Positions 1 through 10,600 are shown, numbered from the stretch's first letter. The stretch is 27,926 nucleotides of DNA from CAJBLF01 sp964613015 (GCA_964613015.1 CAZTFP010000018.1:1-27926), one strand, 5' to 3'. The notes: generated by a model not told the origin, from the letters alone. Program-made: numbers and translations.

Positions 1-597
1 TTCTGCGTATCCTATCCACCATGACATAAATCCTGACGTTCTTTGTGCCTGATCTCATTTTGTTCTTATGACTAATTCAATAGGTGGTACATTCCCTAGG
101 TCTAAACTATTGCTAATATCTTCTTCTGTAATTATTTTCAAATCTTTTTTTTCTTCTGCTAATTTTTTTATTCCTCTAAGAATCTCATCTCTTCCTCCGT
201 AATTTATAGCGAACACAAAATATCTGTCTGTGTTGTATGTATTTCTTTCTTGCTTATCTACTAAATATTCTCTAAAGTCATTGGTGATACCTCAAAGATT
301 CCCTATAACCTTGAAGTTGACCTTATGTTCTTTTAAAAATTCATCGAGATCTTCTTCTACGATTTTATACATAGTCATTAGGAAATCAAACTCCTCTTTG
401 GGTCTTTTTTGACCGTTTTCTGTACTTAATCATCGTAGGGTAAATACTTTTACGTCGGTTTGAGTAAAGGTATGTATAATAAGTTCTATCGCTTTTTCGT
501 ATGATATCATGTATGCTTCAGCAACTGTTTTGTCGTTGGCTTTGGCTCGTGTCCTATTTCCGTCGGGTATAATAGCTACATGTTTTGGATATTGCAT
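1..597 (-). CDS. uppS: Isoprenyl transferase (undecaprenyl diphosphate synthase), 3' end outside window
   Basis: Cis-prenyltransferase that condenses isopentenyl diphosphate units to make the undecaprenyl diphosphate carrier for cell-wall precursors. The protein starts MQYPKHVAIIPDGNRT, which contains the catalytic Asp of the DGN motif. The next codon is CGA (547-549), where the family has the Trp of GN-R-WAK. The LSTEN motif follows, preceded by CGA-TGA (Trp-Gly). The C-terminal part shows PIELVIRT and RTSGFMSWWIGYAE, matching the family's IRTGGE and RxSxFxxW blocks. About 199 codons are visible and the rest lies beyond the left edge. The ATG at 597 is chosen because the first residues match the family's start. 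No Shine-Dalgarno sequence is seen, but a good promoter lies at 705-732. The gene is divergent from prs. Confidence 0.93.
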
Positions 598-704
598 CTG
601 TTATAAATAAGAATGAAAAACAACAAAAAAAAGTATTCCATAGAATCTGAGTAAATTGATATGTATTTGTTTAGAATATTCAAGGTAAAAAAATCTCTTT
701 ATTT

Positions 705-732
705 ATTATATACCAATTAGTCTTTTTGTAAA
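705..732 (-). promoter_or_regulatory. Promoter for uppS
   Basis: On the minus strand TTTACA (727-732), a 16-bp spacer and a perfect TATAAT (705-710) lie about 108 bp upstream of the uppS start. The match is by eye, in an AT-rich region. Confidence 0.5.
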
Positions 733-754
733 TACTACTGCTCTATAAATCAAG

Positions 755-782
755 TTGACCTAATCATTTATATAATTATAAG
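755..782 (+). promoter_or_regulatory. Promoter for prs
   Basis: TTGACC (755-760), a 16-bp spacer and TATAAG (777-782) form a near-consensus sigma-70-type promoter. Transcription would begin near 789 and leave a leader of about 26 nt before the prs ATG. It faces away from the uppS promoter in the same intergenic region. Confidence 0.55.
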
Positions 783-814
783 ACAAGTGTTCTTTATCTT
801 TCTTATTACTGATT

Positions 815-1861
815 ATGAAAGAAAAACTTCATATTATTTCAACTCAGGACACTAAACACCTAGTTGACTCTATACTAGCTATACTTCATACAGATTTGCA
901 GGATATCGATAATATCACCTATGAATGTGTAGAATATAAGGAGTTTGCAAATGGAGAGACTAAAATTGTTTTGGAACATTCTGTGCGTGGAAAACATGTG
1001 TATGTAATTTGAGATGTTAATGGTGATAAACATATAGGTGATTATACCATAAAATATAATGATAGATTTATACAAATTATGCTCTTGTTGCAATGTGCAA
1101 AAAATCATTGAGCTAAAACCATAAATGTTCTTCCCACTTGTTTTCCTTATGCAAGACAGGATAAACCTATCCAATGATGACTCAAAGAGAGAGTTTCTAG
1201 AGAACCATCCTCTGCACAGTTAATAGTAGATATTTTTCAAGATCTTTTACATACAGACTATTGTGTTACTATAGATGTTCATAATCCCGCAATAATCAAC
1301 AATTCGAGGAAAACAAATTTTGTAAATCTTTATACGTGACGGTTCGTTCAACAAGTCATTAATGATCTTAAAAAAGATAATATTGTGATCTCTCCTATGG
1401 ACGAATGATGACTCAAAAAGATTTCTTCTATTTCCAAAGATCTTGAGCTGGATTATCTTACCGTTTTAAAGAAAAGAGATTATTCTAAACCAAATATGGT
1501 AGAAGAAATCTTTGTGCATGGCAATGTGACAGAAAAAAACATTATTATCCATGACGATATCCTTGATACTTGAGGTAGTTTGATAAAACTTATAGAAGAG
1601 CTTTATAAAAAAATCCCTCAAAGTATAAATATTGCTATTACTCATGGGATGTTTAATAGGGATGCTATTAGTAAACTTACCACACTTTATAAGGATAAAA
1701 AATTTGAAACTATTTATGTTACCAATACTATTTATAGAGAAAATTATCCTGAATTTGTCAAAATAATTGATGTAGCTCCTATCTTTGCAGATGCTATAAA
1801 AAAGATTTTCATATGATGAAGTATCAATTATAATTATTGAGTCACTTTACCTAAAAATTAA
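815..1861 (+). CDS. prs: Ribose-phosphate pyrophosphokinase (PRPP synthase)
   Basis: Makes phosphoribosyl pyrophosphate from ribose 5-phosphate and ATP for nucleotide, NAD, His and Trp synthesis. The 348-aa protein is slightly longer than the usual 310-320. It shows FANGET and RGKHVYVI near the N terminus, PYARQDKP followed by REPSSAQ, a divergent DVHNPAIINN block where the family has a metal-binding DLH motif, and the PRPP-binding loop DDILDTGGSL near residues 247-256. The first Gly of that loop is TGA. About ten in-frame TGA codons break the gene into fragments under the standard code. The ATG at 815 lies 26 nt after the predicted transcription start. The TAA stop overlaps that of miaB on the other strand. 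The altered central motif could affect catalysis or regulation. Confidence 0.9.
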
Positions 1862-3375
1862 ATAATTTCCCCATAGAGCTTAAACGGTACTGCTTTGGTT
1901 ATTCTTACTTTGGTAAACTCCCCTATTTTATAATTAGCTCCAAGCTCTAAGTTTCAAGATTCAAATTCTTTTTTGCTTTTTTGTGTTTTTTGTTTTTTGT
2001 TTTTGATTTTTGGTTGAATGATTATTTGTTTCATATTGTCGGCATATCATTCAATTACTCCTTTATCTATTTTATTGATAAGTACTTCTTTCGTCATTCA
2101 AATTTCTTTTTCGTTATTTTGACGTGAAATGTCTTTTAAAAGTTCATTGAGTCTATTTCGTCTGTCTCGTTTTACTGCACGTGATATGTTGTCAAGATAA
2201 TTTTTTGCTGCCAATGTTCCTGGTCTAGAAGAATATATTCCGATATATACCATATCAAATCATCCGTACGTTACCAGATCTAATGTCTCCTGAAAATCTT
2301 CTTCTGTTTCATCACAGAATCCTACGATAATGTCTGTTGTAATACTAATTTTTCTTGTAAGTTTTTTGATGCTATCGATAAATTCTTTGGCTTGTTGGAC
2401 GGTATACCCTCTAAACATTTTTTTTAAAATAGTATTTGATCCTGACTGTAAGGGTATATGGATATGCGGACAGAGTTTTTCTTCTTTTTCATGTAAGGTA
2501 ATCAATTCTTTGCTGTAATATGTGGGATATGGTGATGTGTATCTCAATCGTTTAAGTCATTTAAGCTTTAAAATTTTTTTTACGATAGTAATAAATTCTG
2601 GATGTTTGTTTACGATTTGTCCAAGTAATACTATCTCTTCTGCGCCATTTTGTAGATGAATTTTTGCTTCATTGATAATCTGTTCTACGGGAAAGTATTT
2701 TTCTAATCCTCTAGCATATGGTACTATACAGTAAGCACAAAATTGGTTGCATCAGGTAGCAATAGGAATATATGCGGTTTTTTGGTGGCTATTCATAGAT
2801 GTACTAATGTTTTCGGGAATGATTTTTTCATATTCGTTAATCATTTCTTGATCGTAAGAAAATGTGTATTTTAATTTTTTGAGCATCAAAGGAAGAAATC
2901 CCGTGTCGTCTATTCTTCGTATAAGTTCTATGTTTTTTCGTTTCTGAGTAAGATTATGAAAGATCGGATTGAATGCATTATTGATTGGAATGATTGCAGA
3001 TGATTTGTCAGAAGATTGTAAATGATTAATTTCATCGGTTGTTATTCAGAGTATTTTCGGATTCCTATCTGTTATAGTTCATAAGAAATTTCCTACCTTC
3101 ATTTTTCATTTTTCATTTTTCATTTTTCATTGTCTCATATTGTGTTGGATCATACATCAGGTTATTCGTACCTTTTGGTCTGGTCTGATTGTTTTGAGTT
3201 TTCCGGTTATTTTGTCTTCTGATTTTTGTTTTATGGAACAAGTATCAAAAATTATTATATCTGCGTCTTTACTATTTTCTGTGTAAGAAAATCAGCAGTT
3301 GATGAGTACTGCTTTTATTCTTGCACTATCTGCATAGTTCATTTGGCATCCAAAAATAAGTATGTGGAATTTCAT
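1858..3375 (-). CDS. miaB: tRNA-2-methylthio-N6-dimethylallyladenosine synthase (MiaB, radical SAM)
   Basis: Methylthiolates i6A37 of tRNAs that read UNN codons. The 505-aa protein has the three parts of the family. The N-terminal UPF0004 domain has Cys in FGCQMN (Cys10), DTCSIK (Cys46) and ITGCM (Cys74). The radical-SAM domain has CNQFCAYC (Cys209, 213, 216) and later LLGQIVN, TSPYPTYY and HIPLQSGS. A C-terminal TRAM domain ends in ITKAVPFKLYGEII. It is about 60 residues longer than typical, partly from a low-complexity Lys/Met/Gly segment encoded by a 7-bp tandem repeat (3100-3130) and a linker before the radical-SAM core. Several Gly codons are TGA. MtaB and RimO are less likely, given the FGCQMN start. 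It converges on prs with a shared TTAA stop. Confidence 0.93.
3100..3130. repeat. 7-bp tandem repeat (CATTTTT)x4.4 inside miaB
   Basis: Four perfect copies of CATTTTT plus CAT lie in the coding sequence of miaB. On the coding strand they read as AAAAATG units, so some repeat frames contain TGA, which is glycine here. A gain or loss of one copy would shift the frame. Confidence 0.9.
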
Positions 3376-3521
3376 TTTTACTATCGTTTTTATATAAAGG
3401 AACTTTAGCCTAGCGATTTGATGTTTTTAGTCAATAAAAAATGAAAACGTCTTGCATTTTATTAGAAAATAATTATCAGTTTTCCACTGAAAAAAATATA
3501 TCATCATAAAAATCTTTACCA

Positions 3522-3686
3522 ATGGAACATGAAGAACAATTAAGTGGTACATCAGATGTTAACCAAAAAAAACGTGTAAAAGTTTGTCCAATTGCTGTTG
3601 TTCAGCAACCGTTTCGAAATCGTTTGGTAGAAACGCATCCCAAAAATTTCCAAAGGGTTGGAATGCATCAAGGATGGGGGCATTAA
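3522..3686 (+). CDS. Small orphan protein, 54 aa
   Basis: I do not recognise this protein. It begins MEHEEQLSGTSDVNQ, has a basic KKRVKVCP patch with a single Cys, and ends in an aromatic, Gly/His-rich tail (GMHQGWGH). One CGA codon (residue 32) would be Trp. It uses no TGA for Gly, unlike most neighbours. It is likely real because it runs from ATG to TAA between non-coding flanks and is followed 20 bp later by a strong terminator. A weak promoter candidate (TTGCAT, 16 bp, TATCAG) lies near 3451-3480. It has no signal peptide or membrane segment, so it is probably cytosolic. It may be a small ribosome- or nucleic-acid-binding protein, but that is a guess. Confidence 0.6.
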   Translation: MEHEEQLSGTSDVNQKKRVKVCPIAVVQQPFRNRLVETHPKNFQRVGMHQGWGH

Positions 3687-3706
3687 CTCCATCACATTAT
3701 TATGAG

Positions 3707-3736
3707 ACTACGTGTGTATTTGCACGTAGTTTTTTT
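3707..3736 (+). terminator. Rho-independent terminator after the 54-aa gene
   Basis: A perfect 8-bp stem, ACTACGTG (3707-3714) with CACGTAGT (3723-3730), closes an 8-nt loop and is followed by a run of T. Confidence 0.85.
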
Positions 3737-3763
3737 ACAAAAACTGATGTTGAAATTTTGGTG

Positions 3764-3792
3764 TTGAATGCTACATTTATCTTGAATACTAT
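3764..3792 (+). promoter_or_regulatory. Candidate promoter for the EEP-family gene
   Basis: TTGAAT (3764-3769), 17 bp and TACTAT (3787-3792) lie just after the preceding terminator and about 44 bp before the next ATG. A second candidate (TTGATT with AATTAT directly before the ATG) would give a leaderless transcript. Confidence 0.35.
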
Positions 3793-3836
3793 GTCGTGCC
3801 TTTTGATTTTGTATTTTTAATTCTGAATTATTATCC

Positions 3837-4820
3837 ATGATTACCCTTATATTTATTCTTGTGCTTATATTCCTCTTTCCTCTCTTTTTCCCTTGATATT
3901 ATGCCAGTGAATTGCTTATCAGTTTTTTGCCTTATATAGCTGTAATTAGTGGCGTTTTTGTCTGAATAACTTTTGTGTATTTCAGAAAAAGAATGAAACC
4001 TGGATATCGTTTTCCTCTTCGTCGTTATTTTCGAGGGATATCGTTTTTGGTCTTCTGCTTTCTATTTTTTTGGTATAGTAAACAGTTTAATCGTTTTTAT
4101 ATCCATGAACCATTTCCTCAGACAATAGCACAATCATGAAGTCTTACAATATTATTTGCCAATATTCATAAAGATAATACTGATTATACGGGGATAAAAA
4201 AAACTATTTCTGATAATGATCCTGATATACTCATGTTTGTGGAATTTGCTGATCATCATTATGATAATCTTAAAACATTTTTACAAACTAGATATCCCTA
4301 TACCAATAGTACAACTCGATCAAAAAAATTTGTAGGTAGTATGGTATTTAGTAAATATCCATTACATAATAAAGCAGATGATTTTCCTCAATGAGCATGG
4401 AGATATGGACATTTTTCTCTACCTTATCATAATCAGGAAATTTATTTTTATCTTGTACATACTAGTTCTCCCGATAGTTATAGCCACTTTATCATGAGAA
4501 ATCAACAACTTACAACTTTGATACATGATTACAAAAGCCATGAGTCTAATTGAAAACAGACTACTATCGTTATTTGAGATTTCAATGTGACGCCGTGGTC
4601 TCCCTATTATACTGCTTTATCTGCTACATTTTCTGGTGAACTTGTAGATCTAACTAAACGTGTTCCCTTTCTTTTTACTCGAGGATTTAAACCATTGCCT
4701 ATTTTTCGAGCACATATTGATCATGTATGGACTAGTCTATCCCTTGACGTGCAATCGTTTAGAGTTATATCTATGCCAGGTTCTGACCATAAAGCCTTTC
4801 TGTTTACTGTACAACTTTAG
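3837..4820 (+). CDS. Membrane-anchored endonuclease/exonuclease/phosphatase family protein
   Basis: The 327-aa protein has two or three hydrophobic N-terminal segments (about residues 2-20, 23-46 and 65-85) and then a soluble EEP (DNase I/exonuclease III-like) domain. Visible motifs are LFANIHKDN at the domain start, DILMFVE (the metal-binding Glu), VIGDFNVTPWS (the GDFN motif), IDHVW and the final SDHKAF. All key residues of the fold are present. The layout of membrane segments followed by an EEP domain resembles YafD-like proteins. The substrate (nucleic acid, phosphoinositide or other phosphodiester) cannot be told from sequence. Several Gly are TGA, and two CGA codons (FT-x-GF and IF-x-AH) read well as Trp. 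The start is the first ATG after a promoter, and the stop is TAG. Confidence 0.8.
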
Positions 4821-4856
4821 TAGCTATTATCGGTAGGTAAACTTATCTACTAGAAT

Positions 4857-4884
4857 TTGCAAAATCATAAAAAAACAGTATAAT
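4857..4884 (+). promoter_or_regulatory. Promoter for the TIM-barrel gene
   Basis: TTGCAA (4857-4862), 16 bp and a perfect TATAAT (4879-4884). A second TATAAT lies at 4890-4895. Transcription would start about 30 nt before the ATG at 4921. Confidence 0.5.
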
Positions 4885-4920
4885 TAGTCTATAATTTATC
4901 TTGTTTACTCTTTATATATA

Positions 4921-5814
4921 ATGATAAACAAAAAAGAAAAACCAATGGAAGACTGACAACTCTGATCTATTAAAAAGGATTTCTTTTTTGATATGGAAGA
5001 GGGAAAATCGGCAGATGTTCAAAAAGATCCAAAAAAACCTTTATGTTTGTTTAGTACAGATTCTCTTTCTTGATATTGATTAGACCTCGTTTTTGAACTT
5101 GTAAAAGAAGCATGATTTGATGGTATAGATCTTGCAATTTGGAAAAACTTTGATTCTCGAAAAATAGATTATGTAAAAAAACTTTCTGAAAATTATGGAC
5201 TCCCTGTCAAAGTTATACAAACCTCTGATAATCTTAATGATAAAGAAATCAATAGAGCTATAGATTTATGTTATGAACTAGGTGCTGATACTATCACTAT
5301 CAATGCTCCAAAATTTTTCAATTTTAAGGCATTTAGCTTTATTACTGATAATATATTGAAACGAAGAAAAGAACATAAGGGCATACATTTTTCTATTATC
5401 AATCCAGAAGATTCAAGTCTTTTTGCTTTACCAATACCAAAGTATCGTTTTAGTAATATGGTGGAAATTGTAAAAAGATATCTTTGTTATATTGGTTTGG
5501 ATATTGCTAATCTCGATTCTGATTCTTTTGAAAGTGATTTCTTGAGAAAAATAAGAGATTTTCTTCCTTATCTTTCAGTTATTTATTTCTCTGATAAAAG
5601 TAGAATTTGAGAATGACATATCCTGCCTGGTGACTGAGTTTTGAAATTATCTATCTTCCTCAAAAAACTTAAAGAATATTGATATAATCGTTACCTTAGC
5701 ACGAGAATAAAAATCTCTAAATCAGATCTCGCTGATTCAGATAAGGTAAAAATTATTCTTAAAAAATCTAGAAAATATCTTCAAGAAAATTATGACGAAG
5801 CAGAACTTGATTAG
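4921..5814 (+). CDS. TIM-barrel protein, xylose isomerase-like / sugar phosphate isomerase-epimerase family
   Basis: The 297-aa protein begins with a charged tail of about 45 residues. It then follows the alternating strand/helix pattern of the AP endonuclease 2/xylose isomerase-like barrel: LCLFSTDSL, LVKEAGFDGIDLAIW, LPVKVIQT, ELGADTITINAP, IHFSIINPE, IGLDIANLDS, LSVIYFSD and finally GHILPGDG. The last block matches the family's metal-binding HxxPGxG. The expected Glu and His ligands of a canonical barrel are only partly evident, so activity is uncertain. TGA encodes Gly in EAGFDG, GEGH and PGDG. It is transcribed from its own promoter and ends at a bidirectional terminator. It may be a sugar isomerase/epimerase or endonuclease IV-like; the former is favoured. 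Confidence 0.7.
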
Positions 5815-5838
5815 TAACTCTTTGTATAATATATACTT

Positions 5839-5867
5839 AAAAAAAGTCCACGTAGGTGGACTTTTTT
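5839..5867. terminator. Bidirectional rho-independent terminator
   Basis: The stem AGTCCAC (5845-5851) and GTGGACT (5856-5862) closes a GTAG loop. It is flanked by A-run and T-run arms, so it can terminate both the plus-strand TIM-barrel gene and the minus-strand gene ending at 5872. Confidence 0.85.
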
Positions 5868-5871
5868 ATGC

Positions 5872-6075
5872 TTATTGTTTATTTATTGTTGGTTTGCTTT
5901 TGAAAATATAATAAAGCATCAAAAACGGAAACGCAAGTATTTTTCTGATGTTTGGTTTAATCCATAGAAATGCTGGATAGTCTTTAAAAATCATTTTAAG
6001 AAAACCACCAAACTTATTTGTCTCTTTGTGAGTATCAAAAGGGTAAATAACTAGATCTCGAAGAAACTTAAACAT
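5872..6075 (-). CDS. Small hypothetical protein, 67 aa
   Basis: I do not recognise this protein. It begins MFKFLRDLVIYPFDTHKE, is Lys/Phe-rich, and has a hydrophobic stretch near residues 46-59 (KILAFPFLMLYYIFK) that could be a membrane segment, followed by a Lys-rich tail. It contains no TGA; its Gly codons are GGT. It lies between trigger factor and the bidirectional terminator, which supports a real transcript end here. No homology-based support is visible, so it may be a small membrane protein or a chance frame. Confidence 0.5.
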   Translation of the reverse strand: MFKFLRDLVIYPFDTHKETNKFGGFLKMIFKDYPAFLWIKPNIRKILAFPFLMLYYIFKSKPTINKQ

Positions 6076-6217
6076 ACACTTTACTACTAAATATAAAATA
6101 TTTTATTAAGCATTAAGCGCTTCGTTTATTAAGATTGCCTTTTGCGATTATTAAGAATTTATGTATGTTATTAATTTTAATCCTTAACTCTTAATTTTTA
6201 CTCCTTAATTTAGTTTT
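6076..6217. other. AT-rich intergenic spacer with TTAAG/CTTAA repeats
   Basis: These 142 bases between trigger factor and the 67-aa gene hold several short imperfect repeats built on ATTAAG (near 6106-6155) and CCTTAA (near 6181-6207). No gene or clear hairpin terminator was seen. Confidence 0.4.
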
Positions 6218-7459
6218 TTAGTGCGTATGTGGATTCTTTGTTTTCTTTTCTGTACCATCATTTTTAACTAATTTATCATAGAGTTTTTGTTCTACTGCCA
6301 TATGTGCTGATTCGTTTCGATCTACATCAAGATTAAGTAATTGGGTGAATTTTTGCAAGATAAAGAATTTCTCTAAACTTTCTTCAGCTGCTTTGGTAAT
6401 GTCTTCGAAAAATGCTTTTGATTTTTCGTCTCCCATTTTTTTGAAATATTCATCCATTTTTTCTTTTCATCCCAATCTTTCTTCAAGACTTTTCATTCTT
6501 GTTTTGAGTTCTTCATTTATTAATGTCTGAGGTATCATTACTTTCATGGCTTTATTTCTCAAATTTTGTAGTACTGCTTCTATTTTTTTGATAAGTTCTT
6601 GATCATATTTTTGGTGTTCTATAGAATCTTTAATATATCCGATAAGATCGTCTTGGCTTTCTAGTTTTGTATCATCTCAAAAAAGCTTTTTGAGCATATC
6701 AGGGGTCATATCTGGAAGTACTATTTTTTTGATATCTTTGATGATAAGTTTTATCTTTTCTGCTTTGATATCACTTTTTTTGTTATGTAATACTGCAGGA
6801 AGTTTACTTTCGTCGTGAGTAAGTTCTATAACTTCGTCTTTTTTCTTGTTGATAAATGTTTTGGGGAAAAATGGATCTTCAGCAAATTCTTGTTCACCGA
6901 TATAGGTGTGTCCTGTGTGTATTACTTTTCCTTCTTTATCCAGATATTCAAGCGCAATTTTGGAAATTGTATCAAGTTCTATAGTATCTGCGTCTTGATA
7001 ATCAGCATATTGTTTTTTGATATTCATGAGTGTTCCTTCAATTTCTTCTTCAGTAGCAGTATTGTCTATAGGTGTACAAGATTGTTTCTCTCGGTCTGTA
7101 TTTACTACCTCTACTTCTGGGAAGATATCAAGTTTGAGATTCATAATAGTATTACCATCCTTTTGTTCTTGTTTGAGGTCGTATGGTTCACCGATGAGTT
7201 TGATGTCTGGTTGCTCTTTTAATAGTTCTTGAAGTCCTATATTGATAAGTTTTTCGTATGCACCAATATCAATATATTCTGGTTTGATGTTTTTTTCTAC
7301 CATATCAAGTGGTGCTGAACCCTTTCTAAATCCAGGTGCTTCATAGTCTTTTTGAAATTCTTTGAGCATAATGAGTTTTGCATCTTCAAATTCTTTTGCT
7401 GTAATGGTGAGTTGGATGTCGTAGTTTGCATGTGCTCATTTTTTTACTTGTTTTTCCAT
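6218..7459 (-). CDS. tig: Trigger factor (ribosome-associated chaperone)
   Basis: Trigger factor binds the ribosomal exit tunnel and holds nascent chains. The 413-aa protein is near the usual 430. The N-terminal ribosome-binding domain has the signature APGFRKGSAP near residue 48 (consensus PGFRKGK-P). A central FKBP-like segment (KVIHTGHTYIGE, DPFFPKTF) is followed by an all-helical, charged C-terminal domain (RMKSLEERLGG, EKFFILQKF). Three or four Gly are TGA and most are GGN. A CGA near the C terminus (LDVD-x-NES) reads as Trp, in a region where related proteins often have Trp. The start is ATG at 7459 and the first residues MEKQVKKGAHANYDIQ match the family's first strand. A weak promoter lies at 7496-7523. 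Confidence 0.92.
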
Positions 7460-7495
7460 TGTATACGTGAAGGTATAAAAAAAATTGACGTATAG

Positions 7496-7523
7496 GTAAT
7501 ATGGAAAATGCGTAAGATTTCAA
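7496..7523 (-). promoter_or_regulatory. Candidate promoter for tig
   Basis: On the minus strand TTGAAA (7518-7523), 16 bp and TATTAC (7496-7501) lie about 37 bp before the tig ATG. It falls between the end of the surface-protein gene and tig. Confidence 0.35.
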
Positions 7524-7626
7524 GATAAAGAAAACAATATACGTTATTTTGTATCTATATATCTATTTTTTTATATTCAAGAAAGTTGTCTTGAGATGGT
7601 TCACTATCTTTTCCAAATCTTGTTTT

Positions 7627-10600
7627 TTATGGTTTTGTGTTTACTACATTTAAATTGCTTCATGGAACCGTATAGAAATCTGCTAATAACCCACTACATC
7701 ATTCTATTCATTGACCTACTTGTACAATAGAATCACAGCTTTGTGATGTTTCTCAGTAATTGTATCATGGACATACTCGATGTAAATAGTATAAATTTCA
7801 CTCTGTGTTCCCATTTGGTATTACTTGGCATGCAGCGTTTCCACGTGGACTTGTTGCTGGTAATCATCGAGTATATTTATCTTCTGGATAAGTATCGACT
7901 GATGCTTGGTCAGATAAATAGCATTTTAATAGATATCCACTATTTTCATTTGCTGCCGCTATTTGGTCTGGAGTAAATCTTCGAGCTGAAATTCAAAAAG
8001 TGTTTGAACGTACGTCCATATCGTATGCACAAGCTCAATTTATTTTTTTGTGTGCATAACATGAAGACGCAATTATTTTATCGTTTTTTTCACAATCTCG
8101 TGTTCGATATCAGTATCATTGTTCTGGTAATAGTATAGTTAATTGTAAACTCATCAAATTTCTTAAAAACTTTATATACAGACCACTATTATACATTACC
8201 ATATTTTTTCCACTATCTACCATTGTATACGGAAAAGGAGATTCTGTGCTTAAAGAATTCCATAAGAGTGCAGCATGTGTTCTTCCTTTTCATGGTCATA
8301 CATCTACAATTGTTGAAGAATGACCACTAAAATTGATTGCCGTATATCATTGTGCACATAGTCATTGATCTAAGTTACTTATACTTGTTTCATCACTCTT
8401 ATGTATTTTCCCACAAGCATATTCTCAGTTTTCATATACATTCACGTTTGTGGAACAACTAATTCATACTCAATCATTGGATGCTAATGTTATGATATAT
8501 TCACCCGTCATGTCGTATTGATTGTTTATTTCAAATCCTGTTTGTAGTTTGAATTCTGAATATTGTTGTGTTGTTTCTGATCCATCTGGTAATGTTGTTT
8601 TTATTGTATAATTTGCTCGAGGACTAATTTGTCATGTAAGTTTTGCTGCTCAGTTTCATCATGTAAATATTGATGGAGACGCAAATATACTACAATCTGG
8701 TGTATTATAGGTACAAGCTATTCCACATTTTCCTGTTAAAGAATTTGATGATCAAAGATCACATTCTTCATAGTTTCCACTATCATTTGGGCTTTGTACT
8801 ATTCAGTCACCACAGTATTTTGATTCTCTAGTCGCGTCTATTGTTGTTGTTCATTCTGCAGTACAAGTGGTAGTTAAATCTAGATTATATTTATTTTTTG
8901 CTACTAACGTAGGATGATAGGATCAAGCAATTGTGTATATTGTGGAGACTCATGAAAATGATGATTGATTATTTATTCCATATCCATTATCAAAGTTTAG
9001 TGTGTATACTACTCGACCTGTAGATGATCATCAAAAAGTTACCTGTAATGGTAAAGTTCATGATGTTGGTGTAAGTGTAAAAGTACACGCAGGAGGGGTT
9101 GCTCGTTGACAACTAAGACTACATCAATCTGCACCATCACATTGTTCTCAATTTTCTACGATTCAATTTCAACAATAGTGATTTACGGTAATACTTGTTG
9201 TTGTTCATCCTGCGTAACATCCTGTTTGTATACTTAGATTGTACTTATTTTTTACGAGTAATGTCGGTATAAAACTTCCTACTGATTGATAGGTATATTG
9301 TTGTCCTGAAAATGATGAAAGATCATATACACTATATCAGTTTCCGAAGATTAAAGTATATAGTGCTCGACCTGTAGATGATCAGCTAAACGTTACTTGT
9401 AGTGGCGTGGTTCATGATGTCGGTGTAAATGTGAAATTACATGTAGGTACTTCTCGTTGACAGGTAGAACTACATCAATCTCCATTATTAGTATTGGAAT
9501 CATCACATTGTTCTGGAGTAGTAATTGTTCCATCTCCACATCTAGCTGGTAATCATATACATGTTCATCATAGAGTAATCCAATTGGATCCATCGCATCA
9601 TTGAAAACAGTTGGGAATATATTTTATTGTGCCACTATTTGTTGAATCGCAAACTAATCATGATAGGTTTCCAACCTGTATCGTAGAAAATATCTGAGTT
9701 CTTCAGTCTGATAAAATATGTAATCATTGAGCAAATCAGTTATATGTTATTCGGTATCCGCTCATTATCAGGTTTTCTGTGGCTGTATGATTTCATAGGT
9801 TATCTCCTGTTCATGATCATACTCAAGCTGGTCCCGTTGCTCCTTGTGCTCAAGTAATTCCTTGTGCTCAAGTAACTCATTGTGCTCAAGTAATTCATTG
9901 TATTCATTGAGGTCATTCTGGTCATTGTGGTCAACTAAGTGCAAATCAACTAATATAATTATATACATTACCACTTGTTATAGGTATTATTGTACCTTTG
10001 GAATCAGTTCCTAGAACTACTTTATTGGGTAAATTATCTATCCTCACATTACCACCGTTTATTTCTAGTTTTTCTTGTGGATTATTTGTATTTATGCCAA
10101 TATATCATGACGGACTTATACTAAAAAATTGAGGTAAACTTGGTATGCCAATATAAAAAACATCTGGATTAGAATCAGCTCACATAGTCCAAGTTCTTTC
10201 AGGGTTTTTAAGATAGAGATTCGCTGCCATTCCTGCCGCTTTTTCCTCTATATATACATCAGTAGAACCTGAATTTACGATATGTAATTTACCTATTGGA
10301 GTATCTGTTCCGATACCAACATTTCCATTTTGTTGGTCATAAATATTATTCCCTCTTATTGTCCAATCTTTATCTTCTGTTATTGTTGATCAACCTGCTC
10401 ATGATACTACGAGATTATTACTATATACAGAAATAAGATTTCCATTATCATCTATTCATAATACCCTTCATGCAAAGGTGTCTAATGGTGTGAATAATGT
10501 AGGATTAATATATGTTTCTCAATTGCCGGAATAATTAAAATCAAAGAATTTGGTTCCATTTTCTGTTCATCCACTAGTAATACTTACTCTCCCTATCGTT

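Noticed and set aside
3100..3130. CRISPR-like or intergenic repeat
   Set aside because: Units are 7 bp with no spacers and lie inside miaB.
6815..7222. Plus-strand 135-aa open frame
   Set aside because: It is antisense to trigger factor, is Phe/Tyr-rich, and has no family features.
9768..9974. Minus-strand frame with LLEHKE-type repeats
   Set aside because: It is the out-of-frame reading of the 18-bp collagen repeat and overlaps the surface protein.
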